Part shown: positions 1-7,791 of the stretch, piece by piece
How the letters are laid out: each line of letters starts with the position of its first letter
Position numbering within the stretch: the stretch's first letter is position 1
Position numbers and translations under genes: made by a program
DNA from: Methylibium rhizosphaerae
GTDB lineage: Bacteria; Pseudomonadota; Gammaproteobacteria; Burkholderiales; Burkholderiaceae_C
Direction of reading: 5' to 3'
Length of the DNA stretch: 64,000 nt
Assembly: GCF_006386545.1 (NCBI RefSeq)
Contig: NZ_SWAR01000016.1
Coordinates: 1 to 64,000, forward strand
The notes under the pieces: generated by a model
What the model saw: the letters and a program-made list of their open reading frames with translations, nothing else
Databases searched by the model: none
What the model was told of the DNA's origin: nothing

Positions 1-396
1 AAAGAGGCTTCAGACACCGCCGCGAGGCAGCGCACCGCGTGGTTGAACGCGTGTGCGATGTCATCGTGGCGTTGCATCGGTTCAACTCGGGCGGCGACGC
101 TCATTGTTCAGCGCGTCCCTAACTGCCATTGACGCCGAAGTTCTGCGGGTAGCGGCGGGCGCATCAGGTGGTGGACCTCATCGGTCGTCCAACGATCCCA
201 ACGTGCATTGGGAAATGTCTTGCAGTACTCGTCGTAGAGGTCGCTTGCCGGAAGCGCAAGACGGCCGTTTGACGTCTCCATTGCAGGTGTCAGGCGACAT
301 GAAAAGCTGACCCCCTGGCCCCTTCAACCCGAAGAGGTCTGGATGGAAGCGGCAATCGAGCAAGCTCCGTTGGTCTAAGCGGGCCAAGGGAGCGCG
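1..396. other. Left-edge region without an intact gene; mobile-element debris
   Basis: No intact gene is visible here. On the minus strand a reading frame opens with ATG at 104 and runs off the left edge. It would encode about 34 residues of an unrecognised protein and has no convincing ribosome binding site. From 288 the sequence TGTCAGGCGACATG resembles the terminal and leader sequence seen at the ends of IS21-family elements, and it leads into the istA-like fragment that starts at 397. The remaining short frames look random. Best read as the decayed border of a mobile element next to the accessory region. Confidence 0.35.
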
Positions 397-567
397 ATGC
401 TGGCGCCGCAGGAGGTGCAGAGGATGCTGTCGCTCAGTGCGCTGTCCTGGCGCGCCAAGCGCGTCAGCCGGGAGTTGGGCTGCAGCCGCAACACGGAGTG
501 GTTGGCCGAGCGGCTAAGGCGTCACACAGGCAACGCCGACGTCGTGCGGCAGGACCTGGCGCGCTAG
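397..567 (+). pseudogene. Truncated IS21-family transposase (IstA N-terminus)
   Basis: Translation from the ATG at 397 gives 56 residues beginning MLAPQEVQRML, followed by the helix-turn-helix region RVSRELGCSRNT. That pattern is typical of IstA of the IS21 family, where an N-terminal helix-turn-helix precedes the DDE catalytic core. A stop at 565-567 interrupts the frame. Beyond it, similar residues (LEAGLRTVQRA) continue in frame for about 25 codons before similarity fades. No DDE core and no IstB ATPase gene follow, so the element is a dead fragment. It marks past transposition at the edge of the accessory island. Confidence 0.55.
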
Positions 568-649
568 CTCGGCCTCGAGGCCGGTCTGCGCACCGTGCAA
601 CGCGCACACCAGCGCGCGTGCCTGCCGCCCGCCCGGTCACCTCCTGCGC

Positions 650-1915
650 TCAATGCGCGAGCGCCGCGGGGCTTGCCAGGTAGGCCTTGAACAGGCGTGC
701 GAACTGCCCGCCGTCGGTGTTGATGTTGGCCGAGGTGCTGCCGCCGCCGCTGAACACGATGGCGAACACACCCTTGGCGGTGTATTCGCTGGCGTGCGTG
801 AGCATGTACTGGACGTGGTTGTCCCGGAAATGCCCCGGCGTGCCGCCCGGCGTGGCCGAGGGCACGCCCATCGGTGTCTGCCAGTACAGGACCGGCAGGT
901 TGCCGAGCGCGCTTCGGATGGCGCTCCACTCGTCGAGGTTCTGGCGGAAGTTGGGCGTCGCCACGTTGTTCTCGTCCCAGTAGAACGGCCCGTTGCCGCG
1001 TCCGGCGCACTCGGCCGGGGGCGAGGCGACTTCGAAGCAGCCGGCATCGCGGTCGCTGGTCTGCGCGACGATGAAGTCGGCCTTGTCGGCACCCACCTTC
1101 CGCATGAAGTTGCCGACGGTGGTGGCGTCGCGGCCCCAGGAGGACGGCGGAAAACCGATCTTGGCCTTGGGCGCATACGTGCGTCCGAGCGCCACCAGGC
1201 ATCCGGCCAGGCCGGCGACGTTGTCGGGCTGGCTCGCGCACTCGGTCACCATGCTCACGCGCGCCGGCAGCTTGGTGGGGTCGCCATCGGGCGCGCCTGC
1301 CAGCGTGAAGCCCCAGAAGTCCGGCTCGAGGTTGACCAGCGTGGGCAGGCCCGTCGCGCCGATCTTCTGGTACATGAGCTTCACCTGGGCCCAGTAGCTC
1401 GTCATGAAGCCCGGGTCGTTGATGGCGTCGAGGTTGCCTTCGCCCCTGGACGCCATCTGGTAGAGGGTGAACATGGGCACCGCGCCGGCGGCCTTGACGT
1501 TCGCCGAGACGTAGGTGACGTAGGCGCCGTCGGGGCTGTTCCAGGTGGGCCACGAACCGTCGCCGACACCCACCAGGTAGGTGTCGATGATGTCGGGCTG
1601 GATCTGCTGGTTCGCCATGTCCGCGATCGGGTTGCCGGCACCCAGGCCGCCCAGCAGCCGGTCGGGCAGGCCGAGGGCCGCGTTGATCGACCCGGCGGAC
1701 GCAGGGGGGGAGGCCGGAGGTGTTGGTGTGGGGGTCGGAGTGGGGGGCGGAGTGGGGGTGGGTGCCGGAGGGGACACCGGTCCCGGCGACGGCGTGGACG
1801 TCCCGCTGGGGCCCGGCGACGGCGACCCGCTCCCCCCGCAGGAGGCGACGCTTGCCATCAGGACGGCGAGCGCGACCAGGCGCGAGGCGGACGCGGCGTT
1901 GAGAGCGATCGGCAT
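650..1915 (-). CDS. Secreted lipoprotein, possible TIM-barrel glycosidase-like protein
   Basis: The product is 421 residues. The N-terminus has a lipoprotein signal with the lipobox VASC, lipidated cysteine at about residue 26, followed by a linker of about 50 residues made almost only of Pro, Thr, Ser and Gly. The remaining 340 residues form one domain with scattered acidic and aromatic motifs (NLEPDFWGF, VLYWQTPMG, HFRDNHVQYM, FAIVFSGGG). That arrangement is compatible with a TIM-barrel glycoside hydrolase, in which acidic residues follow beta strands. I do not recognise the family, so the activity is inference only. It probably sits at the outer membrane or cell surface. It has no PIP box, unlike the effector genes to its right. 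Confidence 0.6.
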   Translation of the reverse strand: MPIALNAASASRLVALAVLMASVASCGGSGSPSPGPSGTSTPSPGPVSPPAPTPTPPPTPTPTPTPPASPPASAGSINAALGLPDRLLGGLGAGNPIADMANQQIQPDIIDTYLVGVGDGSWPTWNSPDGAYVTYVSANVKAAGAVPMFTLYQMASRGEGNLDAINDPGFMTSYWAQVKLMYQKIGATGLPTLVNLEPDFWGFTLAGAPDGDPTKLPARVSMVTECASQPDNVAGLAGCLVALGRTYAPKAKIGFPPSSWGRDATTVGNFMRKVGADKADFIVAQTSDRDAGCFEVASPPAECAGRGNGPFYWDENNVATPNFRQNLDEWSAIRSALGNLPVLYWQTPMGVPSATPGGTPGHFRDNHVQYMLTHASEYTAKGVFAIVFSGGGSTSANINTDGGQFARLFKAYLASPAALAH

Positions 1916-2034
1916 TCTTTCCCTTTCGAATGAACAGTCTTGCGCGAGCGGTCATGCAAGTCGCGGACCGTGCACTGCCAGGGGATCGGCGCGAGCGTCG
2001 GCCGGGCGATCACCAAGCCGCGCGGGCACCAAGC

Positions 2035-2056
2035 CGCGGGGGCCCGGGCCCCCGCG
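2035..2056. terminator. Perfect GC-rich palindrome, possible terminator
   Basis: A 22-base perfect inverted repeat (half-site CGCGGGGGCCC) lies between the lipoprotein gene and the 3' end of the 2186-4258 effector-type gene. It could end transcription of that minus-strand gene, but no T-run follows on either strand. A factor-dependent stop or a simple secondary structure is as likely. Confidence 0.3.
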
Positions 2057-2185
2057 CGCTTTGTCGGTCAGCGGACCATTCGAGTCACTTGACGAGACGA
2101 TGATGGCCCGGCGAAACGATGATGTCCTGACGAAAGGATGACGACGCCCGGGCGCGCCCCGCCGGACTTCACGGCGGGTGGCCCG

Positions 2186-4258
2186 TCAGACAGCAGACGA
2201 GCGGGGACGCTTGGCGCCTGCCGATGTCGTGCTTCGGCCTGCTTCGTCGTCGCTGGAGCCGGTGGTCGCCGCCGCCGTCCGGGGGCGGCGCACCAGGTCC
2301 CCTGAACGCCGCTCGTCGTCCGAGGGCGTGTTGCTGCGATCGGGCGGGCTGTTGCGACCGGGCGGGCTGTTGGAGCCTGAGCGGCGGCCTGCCGGCCACG
2401 CCGGCACGTCGGCCGTCCGGAAACTCTGGCCGGGCGTCTTGCGTCCGGGCACCGTCCCCGTGAGTCGGCCGCTCCCCTCGGGCGAGCCTTCCGTGCGCTG
2501 GCCCGTCGCCTCGCTCGTCCCCGCACCCGCAGCCCTCAGACCCGCTTCCAGGTCGACTGGGGCCTTGTCCTTTTTCTCTTGCTCTTCCAGTCTCGACACT
2601 TCAATGCGCACCGCCTTCTGACCCTGCCAGTTGCCGGTGATGGCTGAGTCCGTCAGGAACACCATGGCACCCAGCCCGGCGCTGCCCAGCGCGCCCTGCA
2701 AGGCGGGCGGCACTTCGGCCTTGGCCATCGCCAAGCCCAGGGCCGACAGCATCGAGTTGAGGCCATTGATGAGCGCAGCGCGGCTCTGGGCCTGATCTAA
2801 CACGCGGCCCAGGTCGTTCCCGGTGATGTGCGGTTCCAGCTTCTGCGGCGGAGGGGCCGCGTTCTGGCTCAGTTCGAAATGCATGCGCTGGAACCAGTCC
2901 GTCGCCTCCACCAGCGTGTTGGTGACGGCGCCCACGCCGGCCGCCGCTGCCGTCGTGCGCCAGGCATCGCCTGAGCTCATCGCATTGGACGTGCCCACCA
3001 GCGCCCCCATTGCGTCGCCGCGCCCCGGCACCAGCACGCCCATCGCCGCCGATGAGAGGACGTCGGCGGTGGTGATCACGCCGGCATAGGTGGCCCGTGC
3101 GGAATTGAAGGCGTTGCCGGTGAGCCCATTGGTGTTGTCCTTCTTGTCGTCGTACCCGACCATGTTGAAGCTCGCCTGCGCCGCGTCGCGCAGGGCGGTG
3201 TAGAGGCCCACCTTCAACTCGGTGGCCACGGGCCGCAGCATCGCCGCCTTGTTCTGCGGGCCTTCGCTGTGGGCCTGCGCCATCAGCAAAAAGTTGGTGG
3301 CCGTGGCAGCGAGCTGTCCCATGGTGATCGCACGCGAAACCTTCTGCGTGTGCTTGCGCAGAGCGGCCTGCTCGGCGGGCGTCTTGGCGTCCCATTGCTC
3401 GGGGCTCAGGGAATGGAAACCGCGTGCGGCTTCGTCGGGGTGCCGGCGCTCGCGCACTTCGCGGATCACCTGCATGGCCAGGTTGAACGCGCCGACCGCG
3501 CCCTGCACCCCGTATGCCACTTCGGGCGGTTTGTTACTCAGGCCATGCATCACGCCCGCAGCCAGCATCTCGCGCGCAAAGGTCGGCAGGCCCACGGCCA
3601 CCGCCTGGTGGATCACGTGACCGGCCACAGGGGGCAGGGTCCGCGCCAGGCCCACCACCGTTGACTTCGACGGCAGAAGCGATTGGGCCGTGAGTGCGAG
3701 CTCCTTCGCTGCCTGGGCGCCGACCTGGCCAGCCCCCTTCACGATGTCGGCAGCCACCGAGCGCCAGTTGCGCTCGGGCGGTGCCACGCGGTCGCCGAAG
3801 GTCGGGGCGTGCCCGAGCGCGCGGCCCGTCGGCGTGCCGCTGTTCGCCTCGCCGCCCTCGCGGGCGGACCCGCCGAGGGAACTGGCGATGCGCAAGGTAT
3901 TGGGGTCCAGGAATCTCGCGCCCCAGCCCAGATTCATCACGGTGCTCACGAGCCTCCTCATGCTGCTTTCCGAACGCTCGCCGGGGCGCAGCATCCGGCT
4001 GCGATCGTGTTCGGGCGTCGAGGACCCTGCCACTTCCACGATCTCAGGAACCGCTGTGCGCGGCGGCAGGGCTGGCGCTCCGGCGCCTTCAACCGCGAAT
4101 GAAAAGGAGGAGGGCTGGCGAGAGTGCAGGCCGGGGGGCGCCGACGGCAGCGTGGACTGCCCTGCGCCGGACGGCGCGCCCTGGGAGGAGGACGCACCGT
4201 CGCCGGCGGGCACGGCCGCGGGGTCGATGCGCGAAGAAGGAGTGCGTGAGATGGTCAT
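2186..4258 (-). CDS. Putative type III effector or translocator (chaperone partner upstream)
   Basis: The product is 690 residues and belongs to no family I recognise. The first 110 residues are rich in Ser, Pro, Gly and Ala with few hydrophobic positions, as expected for a type III secretion signal and chaperone-binding region. Residues of about 150-560 are predicted to be helical, with long Ala/Gly/Leu-rich stretches that could insert into membranes. The last 120 residues are polar and disordered and end in a basic patch (KRPRSS). The start codon lies 15 bases after a CesT-like chaperone gene in the same orientation, the usual arrangement for a type III substrate and its chaperone. The pair shares a PIP-box promoter at 5304-5364. 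A translocon component is the main alternative to an effector. Confidence 0.6.
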   Translation of the reverse strand: MTISRTPSSRIDPAAVPAGDGASSSQGAPSGAGQSTLPSAPPGLHSRQPSSFSFAVEGAGAPALPPRTAVPEIVEVAGSSTPEHDRSRMLRPGERSESSMRRLVSTVMNLGWGARFLDPNTLRIASSLGGSAREGGEANSGTPTGRALGHAPTFGDRVAPPERNWRSVAADIVKGAGQVGAQAAKELALTAQSLLPSKSTVVGLARTLPPVAGHVIHQAVAVGLPTFAREMLAAGVMHGLSNKPPEVAYGVQGAVGAFNLAMQVIREVRERRHPDEAARGFHSLSPEQWDAKTPAEQAALRKHTQKVSRAITMGQLAATATNFLLMAQAHSEGPQNKAAMLRPVATELKVGLYTALRDAAQASFNMVGYDDKKDNTNGLTGNAFNSARATYAGVITTADVLSSAAMGVLVPGRGDAMGALVGTSNAMSSGDAWRTTAAAAGVGAVTNTLVEATDWFQRMHFELSQNAAPPPQKLEPHITGNDLGRVLDQAQSRAALINGLNSMLSALGLAMAKAEVPPALQGALGSAGLGAMVFLTDSAITGNWQGQKAVRIEVSRLEEQEKKDKAPVDLEAGLRAAGAGTSEATGQRTEGSPEGSGRLTGTVPGRKTPGQSFRTADVPAWPAGRRSGSNSPPGRNSPPDRSNTPSDDERRSGDLVRRPRTAAATTGSSDDEAGRSTTSAGAKRPRSSAV

Positions 4259-4273
4259 GTACTGCTCGTCGGT

Positions 4274-5248
4274 TCAATGGGGGCGGGTCGCCTGGGCACC
4301 ACGCTGTTCGGCAATGGCGCGCGACAGGCCGGCAAGGTTCGTCAGCCAGGCGGCAAGGTCCTCCGCGGAGTGGCCCTCCGTCTGGCACCGCGACACGAGG
4401 CGAGCCTGGCCGCGGTCCCACGCCAGTGCCACGCCGGTGGTCGCCATCAAGTGCACGTTGGCCTGCAGTGCGAGGCGGCGGCGTGCTGGCGTGTCCAGCG
4501 CTTGCGCGGCCACGTCGGCGGCGACCACCAAGGTCAGGCCGGTGTCGTCGCAGGCCAGGCCGACCGAGACGCCGTCGATCTTGAGGCTGCCTGTGTGCGC
4601 GGCCGCGACGGCCTGCTCGGGGCTGAAACCGAGCGCCGCTGCCGCGGCATAGACCAGCTCCAGCACCTGCTGCGGGGCCTCGAACTGCTGGATGTCCTCG
4701 TCGCGGAGGGGGCTCGCCTGCGCCGGTGCGGGCCGCGTGTGCAAGGGCGCAGCGGACTGCAGGGACTGCCCGGGCTTCGGTTGCGACGCCGCTGCCTTGG
4801 CGGGCGCCTTGCTCTTCGTCACCTGCTCCACCGCCTGGCGCAGCCCGAGCAGGCAGGCCAGCTCGGCGGCCAGCAGGTCGGGATGATCGTGGCCAGCGGG
4901 AACGCGCAGCAGCACCACGCCGTCGCCGTCGTCGGCCAGCGCAAAGGCGGCATGCGTGGCCGCCACGCAGTGGCTGGTGGCCAGCAGCAAGGCGTCGCAC
5001 CACTCGTCTTCGCTCATGCCGGCCGGTCGTTGCGCGCGCGTGGCGCCGATCCACGGACCGGACGGATCCCCCTGCAAGGGCTGCAGCGAGAGCGGCTTGC
5101 CGCTGAACTCGGCCAGCCCGGTTTCGCCGAAACGCTGCGCGACGTTCTCGGGCGCGCCGAGACCCAGGGCCGCCGCGCAACGCCATGCGTGCACGGTGTT
5201 GGCCTTGGCTGCTGCCTCGGACTGGGTGGAAGAAGCTGCAACGCTCAT
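4274..5248 (-). CDS. Type III secretion chaperone with two tandem CesT-like domains
   Basis: The product is 324 residues. The start at 5248 follows a good ribosome binding site (AAAGGAG) just upstream. Two copies of a CesT/Tir-chaperone-like domain are visible. The first spans about residues 10-135 and ends in a Leu/Ala-rich strand-helix unit (LLAAELACLLGLRQAVEQ). The second spans about 195-324 and ends LAAWLTNLAGLSRAIAEQ after the strand VALAWDRGQARLV. A Pro/Gln/Ala-rich linker of about 45 residues joins them. Class I chaperones are normally single-domain proteins of 120-160 residues that work as homodimers, so this looks like a covalently fused dimer. It probably keeps the product of the next gene (2186-4258) secretion-competent in the cytoplasm. 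It is the first gene of a PIP-controlled operon. Confidence 0.65.
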   Translation of the reverse strand: MSVAASSTQSEAAAKANTVHAWRCAAALGLGAPENVAQRFGETGLAEFSGKPLSLQPLQGDPSGPWIGATRAQRPAGMSEDEWCDALLLATSHCVAATHAAFALADDGDGVVLLRVPAGHDHPDLLAAELACLLGLRQAVEQVTKSKAPAKAAASQPKPGQSLQSAAPLHTRPAPAQASPLRDEDIQQFEAPQQVLELVYAAAAALGFSPEQAVAAAHTGSLKIDGVSVGLACDDTGLTLVVAADVAAQALDTPARRRLALQANVHLMATTGVALAWDRGQARLVSRCQTEGHSAEDLAAWLTNLAGLSRAIAEQRGAQATRPH

Positions 5249-5303
5249 TGGGGGTACTCCTTTACTGCATAAGTTGGGTCGCGGCCGAACCGCACCTGCG
5301 TTG

Positions 5304-5364
5304 AATGTGCCGCCCCTCTTTCGCCTGAGCGCCGGCGGCGCGAAGCCGTGGAACCACAAGCGAA
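5304..5364 (-). promoter_or_regulatory. PIP box and -10 for the chaperone-effector operon
   Basis: Read on the minus strand, 5364-5340 is TTCGC-N15-TTCGC, an exact plant-inducible-promoter box bound by HrpX/HrpB-type AraC activators. A -10 of the YANNNT type (CACATT, 5309-5304) lies exactly 30 bases downstream, within the 30-32 base spacing known for such promoters. The start codon at 5248 is about 55 bases further on. Confidence 0.85.
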
Positions 5365-5382
5365 GCCCACGGTTGCAGGCCG

Positions 5383-7500
5383 TTACGGGCTCGGGGGTGC
5401 GCCGAAATCGCGCAGAAGGTCGTCGTGCGATGCCACGGCACCGGACAGCAGCTGGTCCGTGTCGTGCAGGGCGTCCAGGAAGGCGAGATCCCACCCCGTG
5501 CGGGAGCCCGGGTCGCACAGGGGCAGGTCGTCCGTGGCCTGAGGCCTGGGCGGCGCGGGCGCGGCATGAGCGGGTGCGGCGGCGGCAGACGGGCCGGCAG
5601 CGGCCGGGCCTGCCGGGCCGAGGCTGCTGCTCGCGCTGGTTCTGGTGCACGCACACAGGATTGCGACCGCGTCGTCGAGTTTTCGCTTGTTCGGGCCGCT
5701 CAACTTCAGCTCGGGGCCGTTCTTGATGCGCTCGAACAGTTCGTCTGCCAGGCGCGGGCCCCCGGGCTGCCGATGCAGCTGCACCCAGCCGGACAGGCCG
5801 CCATGGCCCTGGGCTCTCAACGCCACGCCCAGGCGGATCAACAAGGTCTGCTTCTCCAGTGCAGCCCGGCTGCCGGGCGGTCGCTCGGCAGCCTGCACCT
5901 GCTGCAGCAGGCCATGGTCTGCCGCAGGCAACAGCGTCTTCAGCTCCCGGGCCACTGCCTGGCGCTGCAACATCTCGCCGAGGGTGAACGTGCGACGTTC
6001 CGGCGGCACCATCGCGAGGGCCCGGAAACAGGCCGCGAGTTCGGTCCGCGCCTTGCTGCTGTTGGTCCGTCCGTTTTCGTACGCCGCACGCAACCTGGCC
6101 GCGGCGTCGCGCGTCGCCGGGTCGGGGCTGTTCAGGCGCTCCACGAACGCATCCAGGCCCACGGGCGGGCGCATCTGGAGCAACGCATCGGCGAAATGGG
6201 CGAACGTCGAGCGGTAACGCTTCGCTTCTGCCTCGTTCAACATGCCGGTCTCGTGCAGCGCGCGCTCCGCCGCATGGACCATCAGCGTGTTGCGCCCCTG
6301 TGGCGGCAACGCCTGCATCAGCTCAGCGGCAGCGGGGCTGCCTGGGGCGGCCGGCCTCGGGCTGGACGGGCCCGCGTCGCTCGGTCCGACCCCCGGCGGC
6401 TCGGACGCCACCGCGCGAGCGACCGGTGGCCGGGTGCGGGCGGGGCCCGCCTCGGCGGTATCGCATGTGCGCATCTCGGCTGCAGCTCGCTCGAGTCTCG
6501 CCTTGTTGGTGCTGCTCAGCTGGAGTTCCGGGTCGTTCTTGAAGCGATCGAGCAGTTCGCCTGCCAGGCGGGAACCTCCGGCCTGCTGGTGCAACTGCAC
6601 CCAGCCGGACAAGCCGCCGTGGCCGTGGGCCCTCAACGCGACGCCCAGGCGAGTCAGCAAGGCCAGCTTCCGCAGGGCGGTTTCGCCGTCGGGGTCGGGC
6701 TGGGCGGCCTGCCACTGCTGCAGGCGTCCGAGGTCTGCCTCGGGCAGGAGCGTCTTCAGCGTTCGTGTCAGCAACTTGCGCTGCAGCGCCTGCTGGAGCG
6801 TGAGCATGCGTTGCTCGGGGGGCAGGCCGGACAGCGTCTTCACGCAGTCGTTGAGGAGGCTGCGCGCGGCTCGAGGGGCGGCCTGTTCGCTCACGTACGT
6901 TGCCTGCAGCGCGGCGGCGGCATCACGCTGCGCCGGGTCCGGGCCCAGCAGTCGGCCCAGGAACGCGTCCAGTGTGAGGGGGGGCTGCTGCCGCAGCAGG
7001 GCCTCACCGAAACGGGCGAATTCCGAGCCGTGGCGCGTGGCTTCCGCCTGCCCGGGGGCGGTGCTCGGTTGCTGCGCCCGTTCCAGCGCAAGGACGACGA
7101 GTGTGTTGCGCCCCTGCGGCGTGAAGACCTGCGACGCATCGGAGGCCGTCGATGGCGTGGCTGCGGCGCCTGCTGGGCGCGACGACGACGCACCCGGCTG
7201 TGCGGTCGCGATCGCGATCGGTACCGCCGCCGTGCCCGCCGCTGCCTGCCCGGGGCTGCGGGGGCCGGCATCGCTTCGCCACTGCTGCAGCTGCTCGAGC
7301 GACACCACGGATCGGCGCGGCGATTCCGGCATCGATGCGTCCGGCGCGGTGCCGCGCGGTGACAAGCCCGGCAGCGCTTCGCCGGCGCTTGTGTCCAGCG
7401 TGCGGGGGCGAACCCGCCGCGCCTGCTCGCCAGGAGACGCCGCGTCGGCGCTCGAATCGGGGTGAGGGCGCAGGGACGGGCCGATGCCGGGGGGCCTCAT
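5383..7500 (-). CDS. Putative type III effector with two copies of a 215-residue domain
   Basis: The product is 705 residues. Residues 1-125 are polar and Pro/Ser/Ala-rich. Two homologous helical domains follow, at about 127-340 and 395-605. Each opens with PQGRNTL(V/M)V and closes with GHGGLSGWVQLH followed by a leucine-rich DELxxRxKN segment. The last 100 residues are disordered apart from a short acidic motif (SHDDLLRDFG). I do not recognise the domain. The ATG at 7500 is chosen because a PIP promoter lies at 7575-7636 and an AAAGG site sits 9 bases before the codon; the open frame runs on upstream to 8001, but that would contain its own promoter. A paralogue with the same N-terminus and domains lies at 13593-15226 and is broken. 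Confidence 0.6.
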   Translation of the reverse strand: MRPPGIGPSLRPHPDSSADAASPGEQARRVRPRTLDTSAGEALPGLSPRGTAPDASMPESPRRSVVSLEQLQQWRSDAGPRSPGQAAAGTAAVPIAIATAQPGASSSRPAGAAATPSTASDASQVFTPQGRNTLVVLALERAQQPSTAPGQAEATRHGSEFARFGEALLRQQPPLTLDAFLGRLLGPDPAQRDAAAALQATYVSEQAAPRAARSLLNDCVKTLSGLPPEQRMLTLQQALQRKLLTRTLKTLLPEADLGRLQQWQAAQPDPDGETALRKLALLTRLGVALRAHGHGGLSGWVQLHQQAGGSRLAGELLDRFKNDPELQLSSTNKARLERAAAEMRTCDTAEAGPARTRPPVARAVASEPPGVGPSDAGPSSPRPAAPGSPAAAELMQALPPQGRNTLMVHAAERALHETGMLNEAEAKRYRSTFAHFADALLQMRPPVGLDAFVERLNSPDPATRDAAARLRAAYENGRTNSSKARTELAACFRALAMVPPERRTFTLGEMLQRQAVARELKTLLPAADHGLLQQVQAAERPPGSRAALEKQTLLIRLGVALRAQGHGGLSGWVQLHRQPGGPRLADELFERIKNGPELKLSGPNKRKLDDAVAILCACTRTSASSSLGPAGPAAAGPSAAAAPAHAAPAPPRPQATDDLPLCDPGSRTGWDLAFLDALHDTDQLLSGAVASHDDLLRDFGAPPSP

Positions 7501-7574
7501 CGGTGTGGCCTTTGGCCGCCGGGCACGCTGCCGGCCGGTATTGCGTCGTTCACCTTCACCTCGCTTGTGTCGCC

Positions 7575-7636
7575 AGAGTGCCCGGCCTGGCGGCACGCAG
7601 CGCTCGGGGCCGCGAAGTGGCGATGGGGAAGCCGAA
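7575..7636 (-). promoter_or_regulatory. PIP box and -10 for the two-domain effector gene
   Basis: On the minus strand 7636-7612 reads TTCGG-N15-TTCGC, a match to the relaxed PIP consensus TTCGB-N15-TTCGB. A YANNNT -10 (CACTCT) lies at 7580-7575, 31 bases after the box. The leader to the ATG at 7500 is about 65 bases. Confidence 0.75.
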
Positions 7637-7673
7637 CCAGCGCGCGCCCTGCACATCGTTCGCCAACGTTCGC

Positions 7674-7698
7674 TTCGCGCGGCAGCGCGCGGCCTCGC
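7674..7698 (+). promoter_or_regulatory. Imperfect PIP-like box upstream of deaminase effector A
   Basis: The plus strand reads TTCGC-N15-CTCGC, one mismatch from a perfect PIP box, about 93 bases before the ATG at 7792. No clean YANNNT -10 is present at 30-32 bases. The region is rich in TTCGC pentamers (three within 20 bases), so chance is a real alternative. It is listed because five other transcription units in the island have good boxes. Confidence 0.35.
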
Positions 7699-7791
7699 AC
7701 GGCGGGCCACTCTCCTGGCACGTGCCCGCAAGACTGGCGCGAACCCGAGGGCCGGGCCGACAGCCGGTCGCCCCCGCCGCGAGGGACGCTC

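Noticed and set aside
2130..2153. Pair of CGAA motifs upstream of the lipoprotein gene, resembling a minus-strand PIP box
   Set aside because: The spacer between the CGAA units is 15 bases, not the 16 needed for TTCG-N16-TTCG, and no -10 fits. The lipoprotein gene also does not look like an effector.
5425..7362. Long plus-strand frames opposite the two-domain effector
   Set aside because: No ribosome site and no recognisable motifs; the minus-strand protein has an internal duplication and a paralogue that confirm the coding strand.
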